From Oscillospiraceae bacterium (GTDB lineage Bacteria; Bacillota; Clostridia; Oscillospirales; Ruminococcaceae): a stretch of DNA of 64,000 bases. Positions 1 through 7,660 of this stretch are shown piece after piece; positions within the stretch are counted from its first letter, which is position 1, and each line of letters begins with the position of its first letter. The stretch spans positions 45,411-109,410 of the forward strand of contig JAUNJJ010000001.1 of the NCBI GenBank assembly GCA_030533325.1, given 5' to 3'. Below the pieces are notes generated by a model. That model was not told the DNA's origin. It made no database searches and saw only the letters and a list, made by a program, of their open reading frames with translations. A program made the translations under genes and the position numbers.

Positions 1-131
1 ATAATCTGTTCATCTGTAAGTTCGGGACAATCTTCGTCCGGAACTGCTGGTGCAGTTTCAAGTTCTTTAAGCATTTTTTCCTGTTCAGTTGTAAGCCCTT
101 GGCTGAAATCAATAGTCCTGGTAACCATCAT
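1..131 (-). CDS. Small protein, truncated by the window edge (antitoxin-like N-terminus)
   Basis: The reading frame opens with two consecutive ATG codons (131 and 128) behind a GAAAGGAAG ribosome binding site and runs off the left edge, so only about 43 residues are visible. The visible part is acidic and ends in a PELTDEQ-type motif that I associate with BrnA-like and similar small antitoxin or CopG-type proteins. That resemblance is weak and from memory. The DNA-binding part and any toxin partner would lie outside the window. It could equally be an unrelated small hypothetical protein. Confidence 0.55.
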   Translation of the reverse strand, partial: MMVTRTIDFSQGLTTEQEKMLKELETAPAVPDEDCPELTDEQI

Positions 132-260
132 AATACATCTTCCTTTCAAATACATTATACCCTATTGCAATTTAAAATGCAATACATTTAGAAACACATT
201 TTGAGATTTCATATTATGAGAAAAAAATGATTTTTTTGAAATCTATGTAACTAAATTCAA

Positions 261-276
261 CGTTCCACGTGGAACA
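261..276. promoter_or_regulatory. parS-like palindrome (candidate ParB/Spo0J binding site)
   Basis: CGTTCCACGTGGAACA contains a perfect 14 bp palindrome, GTTCCACGTGGAAC (262-275). The bacterial parS consensus is TGTTYCACGTGRAACA, and this sequence matches at 15 of 16 positions. It lies in the intergenic space between two divergent genes. ParB sites of this type cluster near chromosomal origins, so the window may be origin-proximal. That last step is inference. Confidence 0.7.
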
Positions 277-278
277 AA

Positions 279-319
279 AACAGCGTCCGTATTTTTATGT
301 GTACGGCCGCTGTTTTTTT
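279..319. terminator. Terminator-like hairpin next to the parS-like site
   Basis: AACAGCGTCCGTA (279-291) pairs with TACGGCCGCTGTT (301-313) with one mismatch and is followed by a run of T on the plus strand. A shorter T run flanks it on the other strand. It lies between two divergent genes, where no terminator is expected, so it may insulate the potassium transporter promoter or end a short transcript. Confidence 0.6.
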
Positions 320-339
320 ATAAACATCATGAAAAATAA

Positions 340-368
340 TTGCTCTTATATAATTTATATGGTATAAT
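340..368 (+). promoter_or_regulatory. Promoter of the ktrB/ktrA-like operon
   Basis: TTGCTC (340-345), a 17 bp spacer and TATAAT (363-368) form a sigma-A-type promoter. Transcription would begin near 375, about 30 nt before the TTG start at 406. This rules out an in-frame start at 340, which would lie inside the -35 box. Confidence 0.75.
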
Positions 369-405
369 TATCTTTGTATCAAAAAATATACAGGGGAGGA
401 TTTTA

Positions 406-1776
406 TTGAAAAAGAAAAACAAATCACTAAAGGAGTTTGTAAGTTCCGGAGGAATGTCCTATCCTAAGATAGTCGGACTCGGATTTCTGGCAGTTATTCT
501 TATCGGAACATTTCTTCTGATGCTTCCGGTTTCAAACAGAAACGGCCTTTCTCCGCCGTTTGTTGATGCATTTTTTACAGCTGTTTCAGCTACCTGTGTA
601 ACAGGGCTTGTTGTTTTCGATACATACCAGCACTGGACGCTGTTCGGCCAGATAGTCATTATCACGCTTATACAGATAGGTGGTCTTGGCTTTATGACGG
701 TTATAACCATGTTTTCAATCCTTGTAAAGCGAAAGATAGGTCTGCGTGAGCGAAGTTTCCTGCAGGAGAGTGTAAATCAGCAGCAGCTTAAGGGAATAGT
801 CCGCATGATGAGCATGATAGTAAAGGGAACTCTTCTGTTTGAGCTTTCCGGAGCGGCACTGCTTGCCATAAGATTTATTCCGAAGATGGGTCTGGCAGAA
901 GGTATCTACAATTCAGTTTTCCTGTCAGTTTCGGCATTCTGCAATGCCGGATTTGACCTGAACGGAAAGTACGGTGAGTATTCTTCACTGGTGGAATTTC
1001 ATGATGATACTCTGGTGCTTGTAACGCTTATATTCCTTATTCTGATTGGCAGTATAGGATTTTTCGTGTGGTATGATATCAGGGAAAAAGGTCTGAAATT
1101 CAGGCGGTACAGCCTTCATACCAAACTTGCGCTTACAATTACACTTGGTCTGACATTTGCCGGAGCAATAGCTTTTCTTATACTTGAAAAAGATGATACC
1201 TTAAGCGGTATGGGCACCGGCGAACGTATTCTTTCATCATTTTTTCTGTCTGTTTCACCGCGAACGGCGGGATTTAATTCAGTTGATCTGGCTGAGCTTT
1301 CGCCGGCTTCAAAGCTTATTCATCTTATCTATATGTTTATAGGCGGAAATCCGGGTTCAACTGCCGGTGGTGCAAAGACAACCACGGTTGCGGTGCTGTT
1401 TATTTCAGCATGGTGCAGTCTGAGAAACTATGATGATACAAATATTTTTGAAAGAAGACTTGAGAGTGATATTCTTAAAAAGGCTGTTACGATTATAGTT
1501 GTAAACCTTTCACTTATAATGCTTTCAACTGTAGTTATTTCTGCACTGCAGAGAGAGCTGGCGATGGGAGATATCGCATTTGAAACATTTTCTGCATTAA
1601 ATACAGTAGGTATGACAACCGGCATAACAAGAGATTTTAATACTTTATCAAAGCTGATAATTGCATTTCTCATGTACTGCGGAAGAGTCGGAAGTGTTTC
1701 ATTTGTCCTTGTATTTGCAGAAAACAGGAAATATTCTGAAGTAAAGAATCCGATTGAAAAAATCAGTATCGGATAG
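406..1776 (+). CDS. KtrB/TrkH-family potassium uptake channel subunit
   Basis: An integral membrane K+ (or Na+-coupled K+) transport subunit of 456 aa, the usual KtrB length. Four pore-loop segments of the Trk/Ktr/HKT superfamily are visible: CVTGL (about residues 64-68), CNAGFD (179-184), TAGFNS (287-292) and NTVGMTTG (399-406). Hydrophobic helices flank each. The start is TTG 406, behind a GGGGAGG ribosome binding site and downstream of a promoter at 340-368. It is followed after 14 bp by a cytosolic KtrA-like regulator, giving a two-gene K+ uptake operon. The family call is firm. KtrB versus TrkH is inferred from the short length and the small partner. Confidence 0.9.
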   Translation: MKKKNKSLKEFVSSGGMSYPKIVGLGFLAVILIGTFLLMLPVSNRNGLSPPFVDAFFTAVSATCVTGLVVFDTYQHWTLFGQIVIITLIQIGGLGFMTVITMFSILVKRKIGLRERSFLQESVNQQQLKGIVRMMSMIVKGTLLFELSGAALLAIRFIPKMGLAEGIYNSVFLSVSAFCNAGFDLNGKYGEYSSLVEFHDDTLVLVTLIFLILIGSIGFFVWYDIREKGLKFRRYSLHTKLALTITLGLTFAGAIAFLILEKDDTLSGMGTGERILSSFFLSVSPRTAGFNSVDLAELSPASKLIHLIYMFIGGNPGSTAGGAKTTTVAVLFISAWCSLRNYDDTNIFERRLESDILKKAVTIIVVNLSLIMLSTVVISALQRELAMGDIAFETFSALNTVGMTTGITRDFNTLSKLIIAFLMYCGRVGSVSFVLVFAENRKYSEVKNPIEKISIG

Positions 1777-1790
1777 AAGGGGAGAGTAAA

Positions 1791-2447
1791 ATGAGTAAAT
1801 CAGTTCTTGTTATCGGACTCGGACGTTTCGGAAAGTACATTACCCGAAAGTTTAACGAGCTCGGTGATGAAGTAATGGCTATAGATATCGATGAGGAAAA
1901 GGTTCACGATATAATGCCTTATGTTGTAAATGCCAAGATTGCAAACTGCAGCAGAGAAGAAACCCTGAGGTCGCTTGGCGTAGGAAACTTTGACCTGTGT
2001 TTCGTATGCATAGGAAAGAATTTTCAGAGCAGTCTGGAGATAACCTGTCTGCTTAAGGACCTCGGCGCAAAAAAGGTTATAAGCAAGGCGAGCGATGAGT
2101 TCCATGCAAAATTTCTCAAGAGAAACGGTGCGGACGAGGTTGTTTTCCCGGAAAAATACAGTGCAGAAAAATCGGCTACAAAGTACAGCTCCAATCATAT
2201 AATTGATTACATAGAAATATCAGACAAGGTTGCAATCTACGAAATACCGGTTGTTCCTTCATGGGTAGACAAGAGCATAATCGAACTCGACATCAGAAAG
2301 AAACACAGGATAAATATACTTGCTGTTAAGAATAACGGAAGAGTAAGATCACTCCCGGATGCAGATTATGTGTTTAATGTTAATGATCAGATGATTGTTA
2401 TGGGTGAATCGGATGATGTGGAGAAACTGCTTAATAAAATAAAATAA
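1791..2447 (+). CDS. KtrA/TrkA-type RCK regulatory subunit
   Basis: A cytosolic gating subunit of 218 aa for the channel encoded just upstream. The N-terminal half is a Rossmann RCK_N domain with the dinucleotide-binding motif GLGRFG (residues 8-13) and an acidic residue ending beta-2 (AIDID). The last 80 or so residues form the RCK_C (TrkA_C) ligand-binding domain, which in KtrA proteins can bind c-di-AMP. The length fits KtrA, not the double-length TrkA. The ATG is preceded by AAGGGGAGAG. A strong terminator follows. Confidence 0.9.
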   Translation: MSKSVLVIGLGRFGKYITRKFNELGDEVMAIDIDEEKVHDIMPYVVNAKIANCSREETLRSLGVGNFDLCFVCIGKNFQSSLEITCLLKDLGAKKVISKASDEFHAKFLKRNGADEVVFPEKYSAEKSATKYSSNHIIDYIEISDKVAIYEIPVVPSWVDKSIIELDIRKKHRINILAVKNNGRVRSLPDADYVFNVNDQMIVMGESDDVEKLLNKIK

Positions 2448-2449
2448 AA

Positions 2450-2486
2450 AAATATCGCATAACTAAAAGTTATGCGATATTTTTTT
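2450..2486. terminator. Bidirectional terminator between ktrA-like gene and proS
   Basis: AAATATCGCATAAC (2450-2463) and GTTATGCGATATTT (2469-2482) form a perfect 14 bp stem with a 5 nt loop. T runs flank it on both strands, so it can end both convergent transcripts. Confidence 0.9.
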
Positions 2487-2499
2487 CAATTAATCAGAA

Positions 2500-3948
2500 T
2501 TAATAAGCCTTACCCCAGTAAACCAGATGCTTAGCCGGTTTGCCGCAGCATACACATACGTCTGAAATCTGTTCCTGCTTCAGTGGAATACATCTTGAAC
2601 CTACGCCTGTCTTTTCCTTGACTTCATCTTCACAGGCCTCTTCTCCGCACCACATAGCCTTTACAAAACCGTCGCCTTTTTCTTCGAGTGCTTTGATGAT
2701 TTCGTCCATGTTTTTGCATGAGTATGTCTTGTTTTCTCTGTTTGCAAGTGCCTTTGCATACAGACCGTCATGTACTTCCTGAAGCTTCTTCTGAACTTCT
2801 TCAGCAAGGTTGTCAAGGCTTACTACTGTCTTTTCACCGTTGTGACGTGTTACGAGTACACACTGGTTGTTTTCAATATCCTTAGGACCGATTTCGAGTC
2901 TTACAGGAACACCCTTCATTTCATACTCTGCAAACTTCCAGCCTGCAGAGTTGTCAGAGTCATCAAGCTTAACTCTGATTCCGGAAGCTTTGAGTTCTTC
3001 AGCAAGTGCAGAAGCTTTGTCGAGTACGCCTTCCTTGTGCATAGCAATCGGTATGATAACGAGCTGTACAGGAGCAACAGCCGGCGGGAGAACAAGACCG
3101 TTGTTGTCACCGTGAGTCATGATGATTGCACCGATAAGACGTGTTGTAACGCCCCAGGATGTCTGGTGAGGATAAACCTTTTTGTTTTCCCTGTCTGTGT
3201 ATTCGATGTCAAATGCCTTTGCAAATCCGTCACCGAAGTAGTGTGATGTGCCAGCCTGAAGAGCCTTGCCGTCGTGCATAAGAGCCTCGATAGCATATGT
3301 TGAAACAGCACCTGCAAACTTGTCGCTTTCCGTTTTCTTACCCTGAATTACCGGCATAGCGAGAGCCTTTTCACAGAATTCTGTGTATACATTAAGCATT
3401 TTTTCTGTTTCTTCAATAGCTTCTTCAGCAGTTGCATGAATAGTATGACCTTCCTGCCAGAGAAATTCTCTTGAACGGAGGAAAGGACGTGTTGTTTTTT
3501 CCCATCTTACAACGCTTACCCACTGGTTGTAGAGCTTTGGAAGATCTCTGTATGAGTGAATGATGTTTGAGTAGTGTTCACAGAAGAGAGTTTCAGATGT
3601 AGGACGCACGCAGAGCCTGTCCTCAAGTTTTTCGCTTCCGCCGTGTGTTACCCAGGCAACTTCAGGAGCAAAACCTTCAACGTGGTCCTTTTCCTTCTGG
3701 AGAAGGCTCTCAGGGATAAACATTGGCATGCATACATTTTCGTGTCCTGTTTCCTTGAACATTCCGTCAAGGATTTTCTGGACGTTTTCCCAGATAGCAT
3801 ATCCGTAAGGTCGGATTACCATGCAGCCCTTAACGCTTGTGTATTCGATAAGTTCAGCTTTCTTTACGATATCTGTGTACCATTTTGCGAAATCTTCTTC
3901 CATGGAAGTGATGGCTTCAACCATCTTTTTATTATTGTTCTTTGCCAT
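2500..3948 (-). CDS. proS: Prolyl-tRNA synthetase (short, eukaryote/archaeon-like type)
   Basis: Charges tRNA-Pro with proline. At 482 aa it has the class II core (RPTSETLF motif near residue 115, [14 protein letters not shown] near 158) followed directly by the anticodon-binding domain. It lacks the editing insertion of long bacterial enzymes and carries the extra C-terminal domain of the ProS type 3 lineage, with cysteines near the end (CGEEAC and VCVCCG). The gene begins 3 bp after the stop of an upstream membrane-protein gene, so the two are probably cotranscribed. Cysteinyl misloading is a known risk of ProRS; no separate YbaK-type editing gene is seen here. Confidence 0.95.
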   Translation of the reverse strand: MAKNNNKKMVEAITSMEEDFAKWYTDIVKKAELIEYTSVKGCMVIRPYGYAIWENVQKILDGMFKETGHENVCMPMFIPESLLQKEKDHVEGFAPEVAWVTHGGSEKLEDRLCVRPTSETLFCEHYSNIIHSYRDLPKLYNQWVSVVRWEKTTRPFLRSREFLWQEGHTIHATAEEAIEETEKMLNVYTEFCEKALAMPVIQGKKTESDKFAGAVSTYAIEALMHDGKALQAGTSHYFGDGFAKAFDIEYTDRENKKVYPHQTSWGVTTRLIGAIIMTHGDNNGLVLPPAVAPVQLVIIPIAMHKEGVLDKASALAEELKASGIRVKLDDSDNSAGWKFAEYEMKGVPVRLEIGPKDIENNQCVLVTRHNGEKTVVSLDNLAEEVQKKLQEVHDGLYAKALANRENKTYSCKNMDEIIKALEEKGDGFVKAMWCGEEACEDEVKEKTGVGSRCIPLKQEQISDVCVCCGKPAKHLVYWGKAY

Positions 3949-3951
3949 GCA

Positions 3952-4239
3952 TTAGTCCTCATTTCTGCTGTTGTGATTTTTTTCCATTTCCTTTATTTCA
4001 GGAAATAATGTTTTTTCAGGTTTTTCATCATCAGGGGATGGTTCGAAAACGCTTCTTACCTGATAAATTCTTTCATCTTCCGCAGGCTTTGTCTTTTTTG
4101 ATTTTTCTGATGCCTTGTCTATTTTTGCAGCCACTTTTGGAGTAAGAACTGCAATCAGATAAATAAGAAGGAGCACCAGGAGCATTTTGCCTAAAAACAA
4201 AAAAGAAATGGTTACGGAAAAATCATTTCCGGTTTCTAT
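3952..4239 (-). CDS. Small single-pass membrane protein, probable ATA start
   Basis: A protein of about 95 aa of unknown function. It has a short polar N-terminus, one strong transmembrane helix (GKMLLVLLLIYLIAVL, around residues 17-34) and a charged, Lys/Glu/Pro-rich cytoplasmic tail. The frame could be opened at GTG 4272, but the promoter -10 box (4277-4282) places the transcription start near 4270, inside that codon. The only start with a correctly spaced Shine-Dalgarno is ATA 4239, six bases after GAGGTG (4251-4246). A GTG at 4248 has no good ribosome binding site. It ends 3 bp before proS, with which it shares a transcript. Confidence 0.6.
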   Translation of the reverse strand: METGNDFSVTISFLFLGKMLLVLLLIYLIAVLTPKVAAKIDKASEKSKKTKPAEDERIYQVRSVFEPSPDDEKPEKTLFPEIKEMEKNHNSRNED

Positions 4240-4276
4240 TGTAAACACCTCGAATCCGATAAAAGCATACACATTA

Positions 4277-4304
4277 ATTATACCATATTATATAAGAAAA
4301 TCAA
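4277..4304 (-). promoter_or_regulatory. Promoter of the small membrane gene-proS operon
   Basis: On the minus strand TTGATT, a 16 bp spacer and TATAAT (4282-4277). Transcription would start near 4270, which constrains the downstream start codon. Confidence 0.65.
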
Positions 4305-4330
4305 GAAGAGTTTTGGAGTAAAAAAGAGAA

Positions 4331-4504
4331 ATTCCCCGGTAGGCTAAATGTACCGGGGAATCTTATAGAGGGATGTTATAACAATAAAACGAAATGTCAA
4401 AAAATATAAGATAGAACAATATCAAATATGGTTTTGTGTATTTCTCATAAAGCTTCAGTATGGTCTTTTGTATACATTATAGCATTTCAAAAAAAAATTA
4501 TCAA
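4331..4504 (-). ncRNA. Candidate small RNA unit A (promoter to hairpin)
   Basis: On the minus strand TTGATA (4504-4499), an exact 17 bp spacer and TATAAT (4481-4476) predict a start near 4469. The transcript contains no credible open reading frame. It ends about 130 nt later in an 11 bp hairpin, ATTCCCCGGTA/TACCGGGGAAT (4361-4351 with 4341-4331), followed by a T-rich tail. This could be a small RNA or the leader of a longer transcript toward proS. The T run is interrupted, so termination is plausible but not certain. Confidence 0.45.
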
Positions 4505-4601
4505 TAGAAAATCAATAAATAGTCATAATACACAAATTTCACTTTCATATTTATATATTATAACAGTGGGGTGGTGTGAAAATAAATCCTGCCAGGAAAG
4601 T

Positions 4602-4757
4602 GAAAAGCCGGCATTCAGGAGAATACCGGCTTTTCGGGTTAGGATTGTATGTGTAAAGTTAAATGAAAATATCAATATAAAAATATATGAAGCTCGTTTT
4701 GCTGTTTCTTTCCTTAGCTTCTGTAAATATAATAGCATATCCGGAGCCATAAGTCAA
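4602..4757 (-). ncRNA. Candidate small RNA unit B (promoter to hairpin)
   Basis: On the minus strand TTGACT (4757-4752), 17 bp and TATTAT (4734-4729) predict a start near 4722. The RNA would open with a GAAGCT...AGCTTC hairpin whose loop is purine-rich (AAGGAAAGAAA). An AU-rich linker follows, and it ends in a 15 bp hairpin with one mismatch and a 4 nt loop (4635-4602). No plausible protein is encoded downstream of the predicted start. It lies directly upstream of unit A in the same direction. Confidence 0.45.
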
Positions 4758-4990
4758 ATAGTTTAAATGGAATAGGAGATATAGACAAATTTATATAGAT
4801 AATCAAATCATATAATGTAGACAAATAATATTATTGTATTTTATCTGTATTGCATTATATGAGAGGAAATTAATTCAAAAATCTCCGTATATAACAATAT
4901 TATTCCATAAATATTTGTATTGTTTTTTAAAATTTGTTACATACAACTTTATTCTTCTGTTTAAAACAGGAGAAATTCCTTCTGTTTTTC

Positions 4991-5019
4991 TTGAAAACAT
5001 ACTAAACCTATGTTATAAT
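4991..5019 (+). promoter_or_regulatory. Promoter of the Rrf2-family regulator
   Basis: TTGAAA (4991-4996), 17 bp and TATAAT (5014-5019), preceded by TG (extended -10). The remaining DNA from about 4760 to 4990 is very AT-rich and I see no gene in it. Confidence 0.8.
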
Positions 5020-5059
5020 GGTAGTATATTATATATCAGATGTACAAGGGGAGAAGAAT

Positions 5060-5491
5060 ATGAAGATTTCAACTAAAGGAAGATATGCTCTTCGACTGAT
5101 TATTGATCTGGCACAAAATAAAGAGAATGGATATGTTACGCTGAGGGATATTGCAGAGCGGCAGGACATTTCAAAAAAATACCTTGAGCAGATTGTACCT
5201 ATGCTTAACAAGTCAGGGCTTCTCAAAACCAACAGAGGATATCAGGGCGGATACATGCTTGCAAAATCTGCTGACAAATACACTGTTGGTGAGATTCTTC
5301 GTGTTACAGAGGGGAATCTCGCTCCGGTGTCCTGTCTTGAACATGAAGAAAACGAATGCGAAAGAGCCGGCGAATGTAAAACACTTTTTGTGTGGACCGG
5401 ATTACACAAGGTTATAACCGAATATCTTGACGGGATAACTGTACAGGATATTATTGATAGGACCAGTAGCCCGGATGATTACTGTATATAA
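5060..5491 (+). CDS. Rrf2-family transcriptional regulator with three cysteines (IscR-like)
   Basis: A 143 aa winged-helix repressor or activator of the Rrf2 family. The N-terminal HTH (residues 1-60) carries the family sequence KISTKGRYALR and a DIAERQDISKKYLEQI recognition region. Cysteines 92, 100 and 106 lie where IscR-type proteins bind a [2Fe-2S] cluster; the spacing C-x7-C-x5-C differs slightly from E. coli IscR. The start is ATG 5060 behind GGGGAGAAG; an upstream in-frame start lacks a ribosome binding site and overlaps the -10 region. No isc or suf genes are adjacent. Sensing of Fe-S or redox state is inferred. Confidence 0.85.
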   Translation: MKISTKGRYALRLIIDLAQNKENGYVTLRDIAERQDISKKYLEQIVPMLNKSGLLKTNRGYQGGYMLAKSADKYTVGEILRVTEGNLAPVSCLEHEENECERAGECKTLFVWTGLHKVITEYLDGITVQDIIDRTSSPDDYCI

Positions 5492-5514
5492 CAGCACAAA
5501 GTATTGAACAAAAT

Positions 5515-5557
5515 ATGAGCCGTATCCGGTAAAGGATACGGCTCATATTGTTTTTTT
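5515..5557. terminator. Terminator between the Rrf2 gene and luxS
   Basis: ATGAGCCGTATCC and GGATACGGCTCAT form a perfect 13 bp stem (5515-5527 with 5534-5546), followed by a seven-T run. It separates convergent genes and ends the plus-strand transcript. Confidence 0.85.
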
Positions 5558-6017
5558 AGTCTTTGTAGTTCATATCGTTTTCTGTAACATCCCTCAGAGC
5601 TTCGTTGTATTCTGCTGCATCTTTTTTAGCTGCCTCAAGATCATGCTCAAGATAGTTTCCGCATTCAGCCTTTGATGAGCCGGGAATTTCACCTGAAAAA
5701 TCTGCTATAAACAGAAAAGATTTTTTTACAAGTTCCAGTACATCGGCTTTTGATACACAGTCTCTTACGATAAGATAAAAACCACTTCTGCATCCCATAG
5801 GACCGGCATAGATGATGCTGTCTGAGTATTCGGAATTTCGTACATACGTTGCAAGCAGATGTTCAATAGTGTGAAGTGATTTCGGAGAAATAAAGCTTCC
5901 GTTGTTTGGTTTTTTCATTCTCAGGTCATATGTTACTGCGTCTCCGTCAATGCGTGAAATATAGACTCCTTTTTCAAGTGTGTCGTGGTTAACTGTAAAA
6001 CTTGCGATTTTTTTCAT
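5556..6017 (-). CDS. luxS: S-ribosylhomocysteine lyase LuxS
   Basis: Cleaves S-ribosylhomocysteine to homocysteine and the AI-2 precursor DPD, recycling the product of SAM-dependent methylation. It is 153 aa, the normal length. The metal-binding HTIEH motif places His49 and His53 with catalytic Glu52; Cys119 (KAECGNY) is the third metal ligand and Cys76 (MGCRSGFY) the catalytic cysteine. The ribosome binding site AAAGGAG precedes the ATG. It stands alone without pfs/mtn or metabolic partners, downstream of a metallophosphoesterase on the same strand. Confidence 0.97.
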   Translation of the reverse strand: MKKIASFTVNHDTLEKGVYISRIDGDAVTYDLRMKKPNNGSFISPKSLHTIEHLLATYVRNSEYSDSIIYAGPMGCRSGFYLIVRDCVSKADVLELVKKSFLFIADFSGEIPGSSKAECGNYLEHDLEAAKKDAAEYNEALRDVTENDMNYKD

Positions 6018-6037
6018 TTGATTTGCTCCTTTATAAT

Positions 6038-6078
6038 AAGCCGGAAGTTAACTACAGAAGCATCAGACTCCCGGCTTT
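6038..6078 (-). terminator. Terminator after the metallophosphoesterase gene
   Basis: On the minus strand AAGCCGGGAGT pairs with ACTTCCGGCTT around a long loop. The stem begins at the stop codon, so luxS probably has its own promoter or depends on readthrough. The T run is weak. Confidence 0.45.
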
Positions 6079-6802
6079 AAAATGCTTCTCCGCTGACAAT
6101 TTTGTATCCCCCATCTGTAATCTGAACTATATTGTCAAATATCATAAAATGCTTACCGGTACACTGCCTGTTTAAATGGTAGTGTCCTGAAAACCAGAAA
6201 TCGAAGTCCGTTTTGCTGCTTATTTTCTGAAAATAATCTGTTAGTATATTTGGAGGGTAGATGTTTGTCATTTTAAGTTCCTGCAAAATATATGTCGGCA
6301 GGGAATGAGTTACAATGATATCTGTTTTCCATTCGTTCCTGCTAAGCACTTCTGCTCCGTATACCATCTCCTTCAAAGAAGGCATTTCTTCAGGCCAGAT
6401 TGTTTTCCCCAGAATACGAAACTGTTTGTCATGACTTTCAGCACCGCCGAATGCAAATATATTCCTTCCGTCAATATTAAACATTCCTCCGCGGCACAGA
6501 TGATAGATACTTCCGGATATTTTCTGAATCTGTCCGCCGTTCCAGTCTTCAATCTTATATCTTTTAAGAAGATTGTAGTTTTCGTGGTTACCGTCAATCC
6601 ACAGAGTTGTCCACGGCTTGTGTTCCAGCCATCGTAACCAGTATTTTTCAGTTTTCGATTCGTCCCATAAAAAACCGAAATCTCCGCAGATTATCATGTA
6701 ATCTTTTTTTGTCAGTTCAGACTGAATGGTGAATTCTTCTTTTCCGAATTTTCGAAGATCGTATTCACCGTGAACATCTCCGGTTATAAAAATCATATAC
6801 AT
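6077..6802 (-). CDS. Calcineurin-like metallophosphoesterase
   Basis: A cytosolic phosphoesterase of 241 aa with the full set of metal-binding motifs: GDVHGE (residues 8-13), GDFG (about 40), GNHE (about 71), VTHS (about 164) and GHYH (about 206). These define a two-metal calcineurin-like active site. The substrate cannot be read from the sequence. ATG 6802 follows GGGGGAGGG; a second ATG two codons later is also possible. No signal peptide is present. Confidence 0.85.
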   Translation of the reverse strand: MYMIFITGDVHGEYDLRKFGKEEFTIQSELTKKDYMIICGDFGFLWDESKTEKYWLRWLEHKPWTTLWIDGNHENYNLLKRYKIEDWNGGQIQKISGSIYHLCRGGMFNIDGRNIFAFGGAESHDKQFRILGKTIWPEEMPSLKEMVYGAEVLSRNEWKTDIIVTHSLPTYILQELKMTNIYPPNILTDYFQKISSKTDFDFWFSGHYHLNRQCTGKHFMIFDNIVQITDGGYKIVSGEAF

Positions 6803-6930
6803 TTTCCCTCCCCCGTACTATTTCCCTATACAAAAATTGTACCATTTTCATTAAAAGAAGTCAATGGAATTTGTTTATTTTGTTAGTTATTACATAGTTG
6901 TATTCAGAAAAATGTGATATATATTATAAA

Positions 6931-6964
6931 ATAAAAAAGAAGCAAATCAACTGATTTGCTTCTT
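6931..6964 (-). terminator. Terminator of the tRNA operon
   Basis: AAGAAGCAAATCA pairs with TGATTTGCTTCTT (6937-6949 with 6952-6964). On the minus strand it is followed by six T, immediately after tRNA-Glu. Confidence 0.85.
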
Positions 6965-6966
6965 CT

Positions 6967-7041
6967 GGTGACCCGTACGAGAATTGAACTCATGATTCCG
7001 CCGTGAAAGGGCAGCGTCTTAACCTCTTGACCAACGGGCCG
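6967..7041 (-). tRNA. tRNA-Glu (anticodon UUC)
   Basis: The minus strand gives a cloverleaf with acceptor GGCCCGT/ACGGGTC, anticodon loop CTTTCAC with anticodon TTC, and a T loop GTTCAATTC. The 3' CCA is encoded (6969-6967) after discriminator A. It is the second tRNA of a two-gene operon. Confidence 0.93.
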
Positions 7042-7047
7042 TTTAAT

Positions 7048-7120
7048 AGCGGCAGTGGGATTCGAACCTACGACCAATCGGGTATGAACCGAGTACTCTA
7101 GCCAGCTGAGCTATGCCGCC
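7048..7120 (-). tRNA. tRNA-Met (anticodon CAU), elongator type
   Basis: The minus strand folds with acceptor arm GGCGGCA/TGCCGCT (first pair G-U), D loop AGCTGGCTAGA, anticodon loop TTCATAC and T loop GTTCGAATC. The CAT anticodon plus a paired acceptor end argues for elongator Met, not initiator. An Ile2 tRNA modified by TilS cannot be fully excluded. No CCA is encoded. Confidence 0.88.
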
Positions 7121-7167
7121 ATCTTTACTGTACTGTCGTTTTGCGTTTTCCCACAAGCGACTATTAA

Positions 7168-7196
7168 ATTATACACTATTATGAGTGATATGTCAA
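7168..7196 (-). promoter_or_regulatory. Consensus promoter of the tRNA-Met/tRNA-Glu operon
   Basis: On the minus strand perfect TTGACA (7196-7191), 17 bp and perfect TATAAT (7173-7168), about 48 bp upstream of tRNA-Met. This suits a stable-RNA operon. Confidence 0.9.
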
Positions 7197-7286
7197 GTGT
7201 TTTTTTAAATTTTCAAAAAAAATTTTTATAAAAATTATGCCGAAAACAGAACAACATTATTAATAGTATTGTAGCTGCAGTAAATA

Positions 7287-7379
7287 CATAGGGAAATTGA
7301 TATATATTGCCTATGACAGAATATAAGAAAAGAGAAAATTTAATATTGGTGACATATGGAAGGTATCACCGTTTTTTTT
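7287..7379 (+). other. Non-coding stretch with two hairpins, the second terminator-like
   Basis: The roughly 460 bp between the tRNA promoter and the next gene is AT-rich and has no credible reading frame. It contains CATAGG/CCTATG (7287-7292 with 7310-7315) and GGTGA/TCACC (7348-7352 with 7366-7370) followed by eight T. The second looks like a terminator, but I see no clear promoter for a transcript ending there. Confidence 0.35.
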
Positions 7380-7563
7380 AATTAATATTGTGTTATATTT
7401 CCGGCATAATATTTTATCTGTTTTTATATGTCTCTTATATGATATTAAAAAAATTCGAGATAAAAGCTGAAAAAACTGAGACTTACAGAAAATAATATAA
7501 TTTTTATAAGTCTGTTGAATGCTGTTGAAAGTGTTAAAATATTGACATTGGACTTTGAACGGA

Positions 7564-7618
7564 CAGAAAAAAGCCTTAATCAGTTGTTTGTACTGTATTC
7601 AGCTGTAAGCTTTTTCTG
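7564..7618 (-). terminator. Terminator-like stem after the small DUF6514-like gene
   Basis: CAGAAAAAAGC-CTTA and TAAG-CTTTTTCTG pair across a 27 nt loop. The minus-strand transcript of the upstream small gene would form it with a built-in T run. Confidence 0.5.
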
Positions 7619-7660
7619 TGCAGTATAGTGAACGCAAAAATAAGTTTGCTTTCACTTTTA

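Noticed and set aside
340..405. A 22-residue N-terminal extension of the potassium channel gene
   Set aside because: It would begin inside the -35 box and include the -10 box; TTG 406 has the ribosome binding site.
4428..4766. Reading frames on both strands across 4428-4766
   Set aside because: They cross the promoters and hairpins of the candidate small RNAs, have no ribosome binding sites and show AT-driven composition with no domain pattern.
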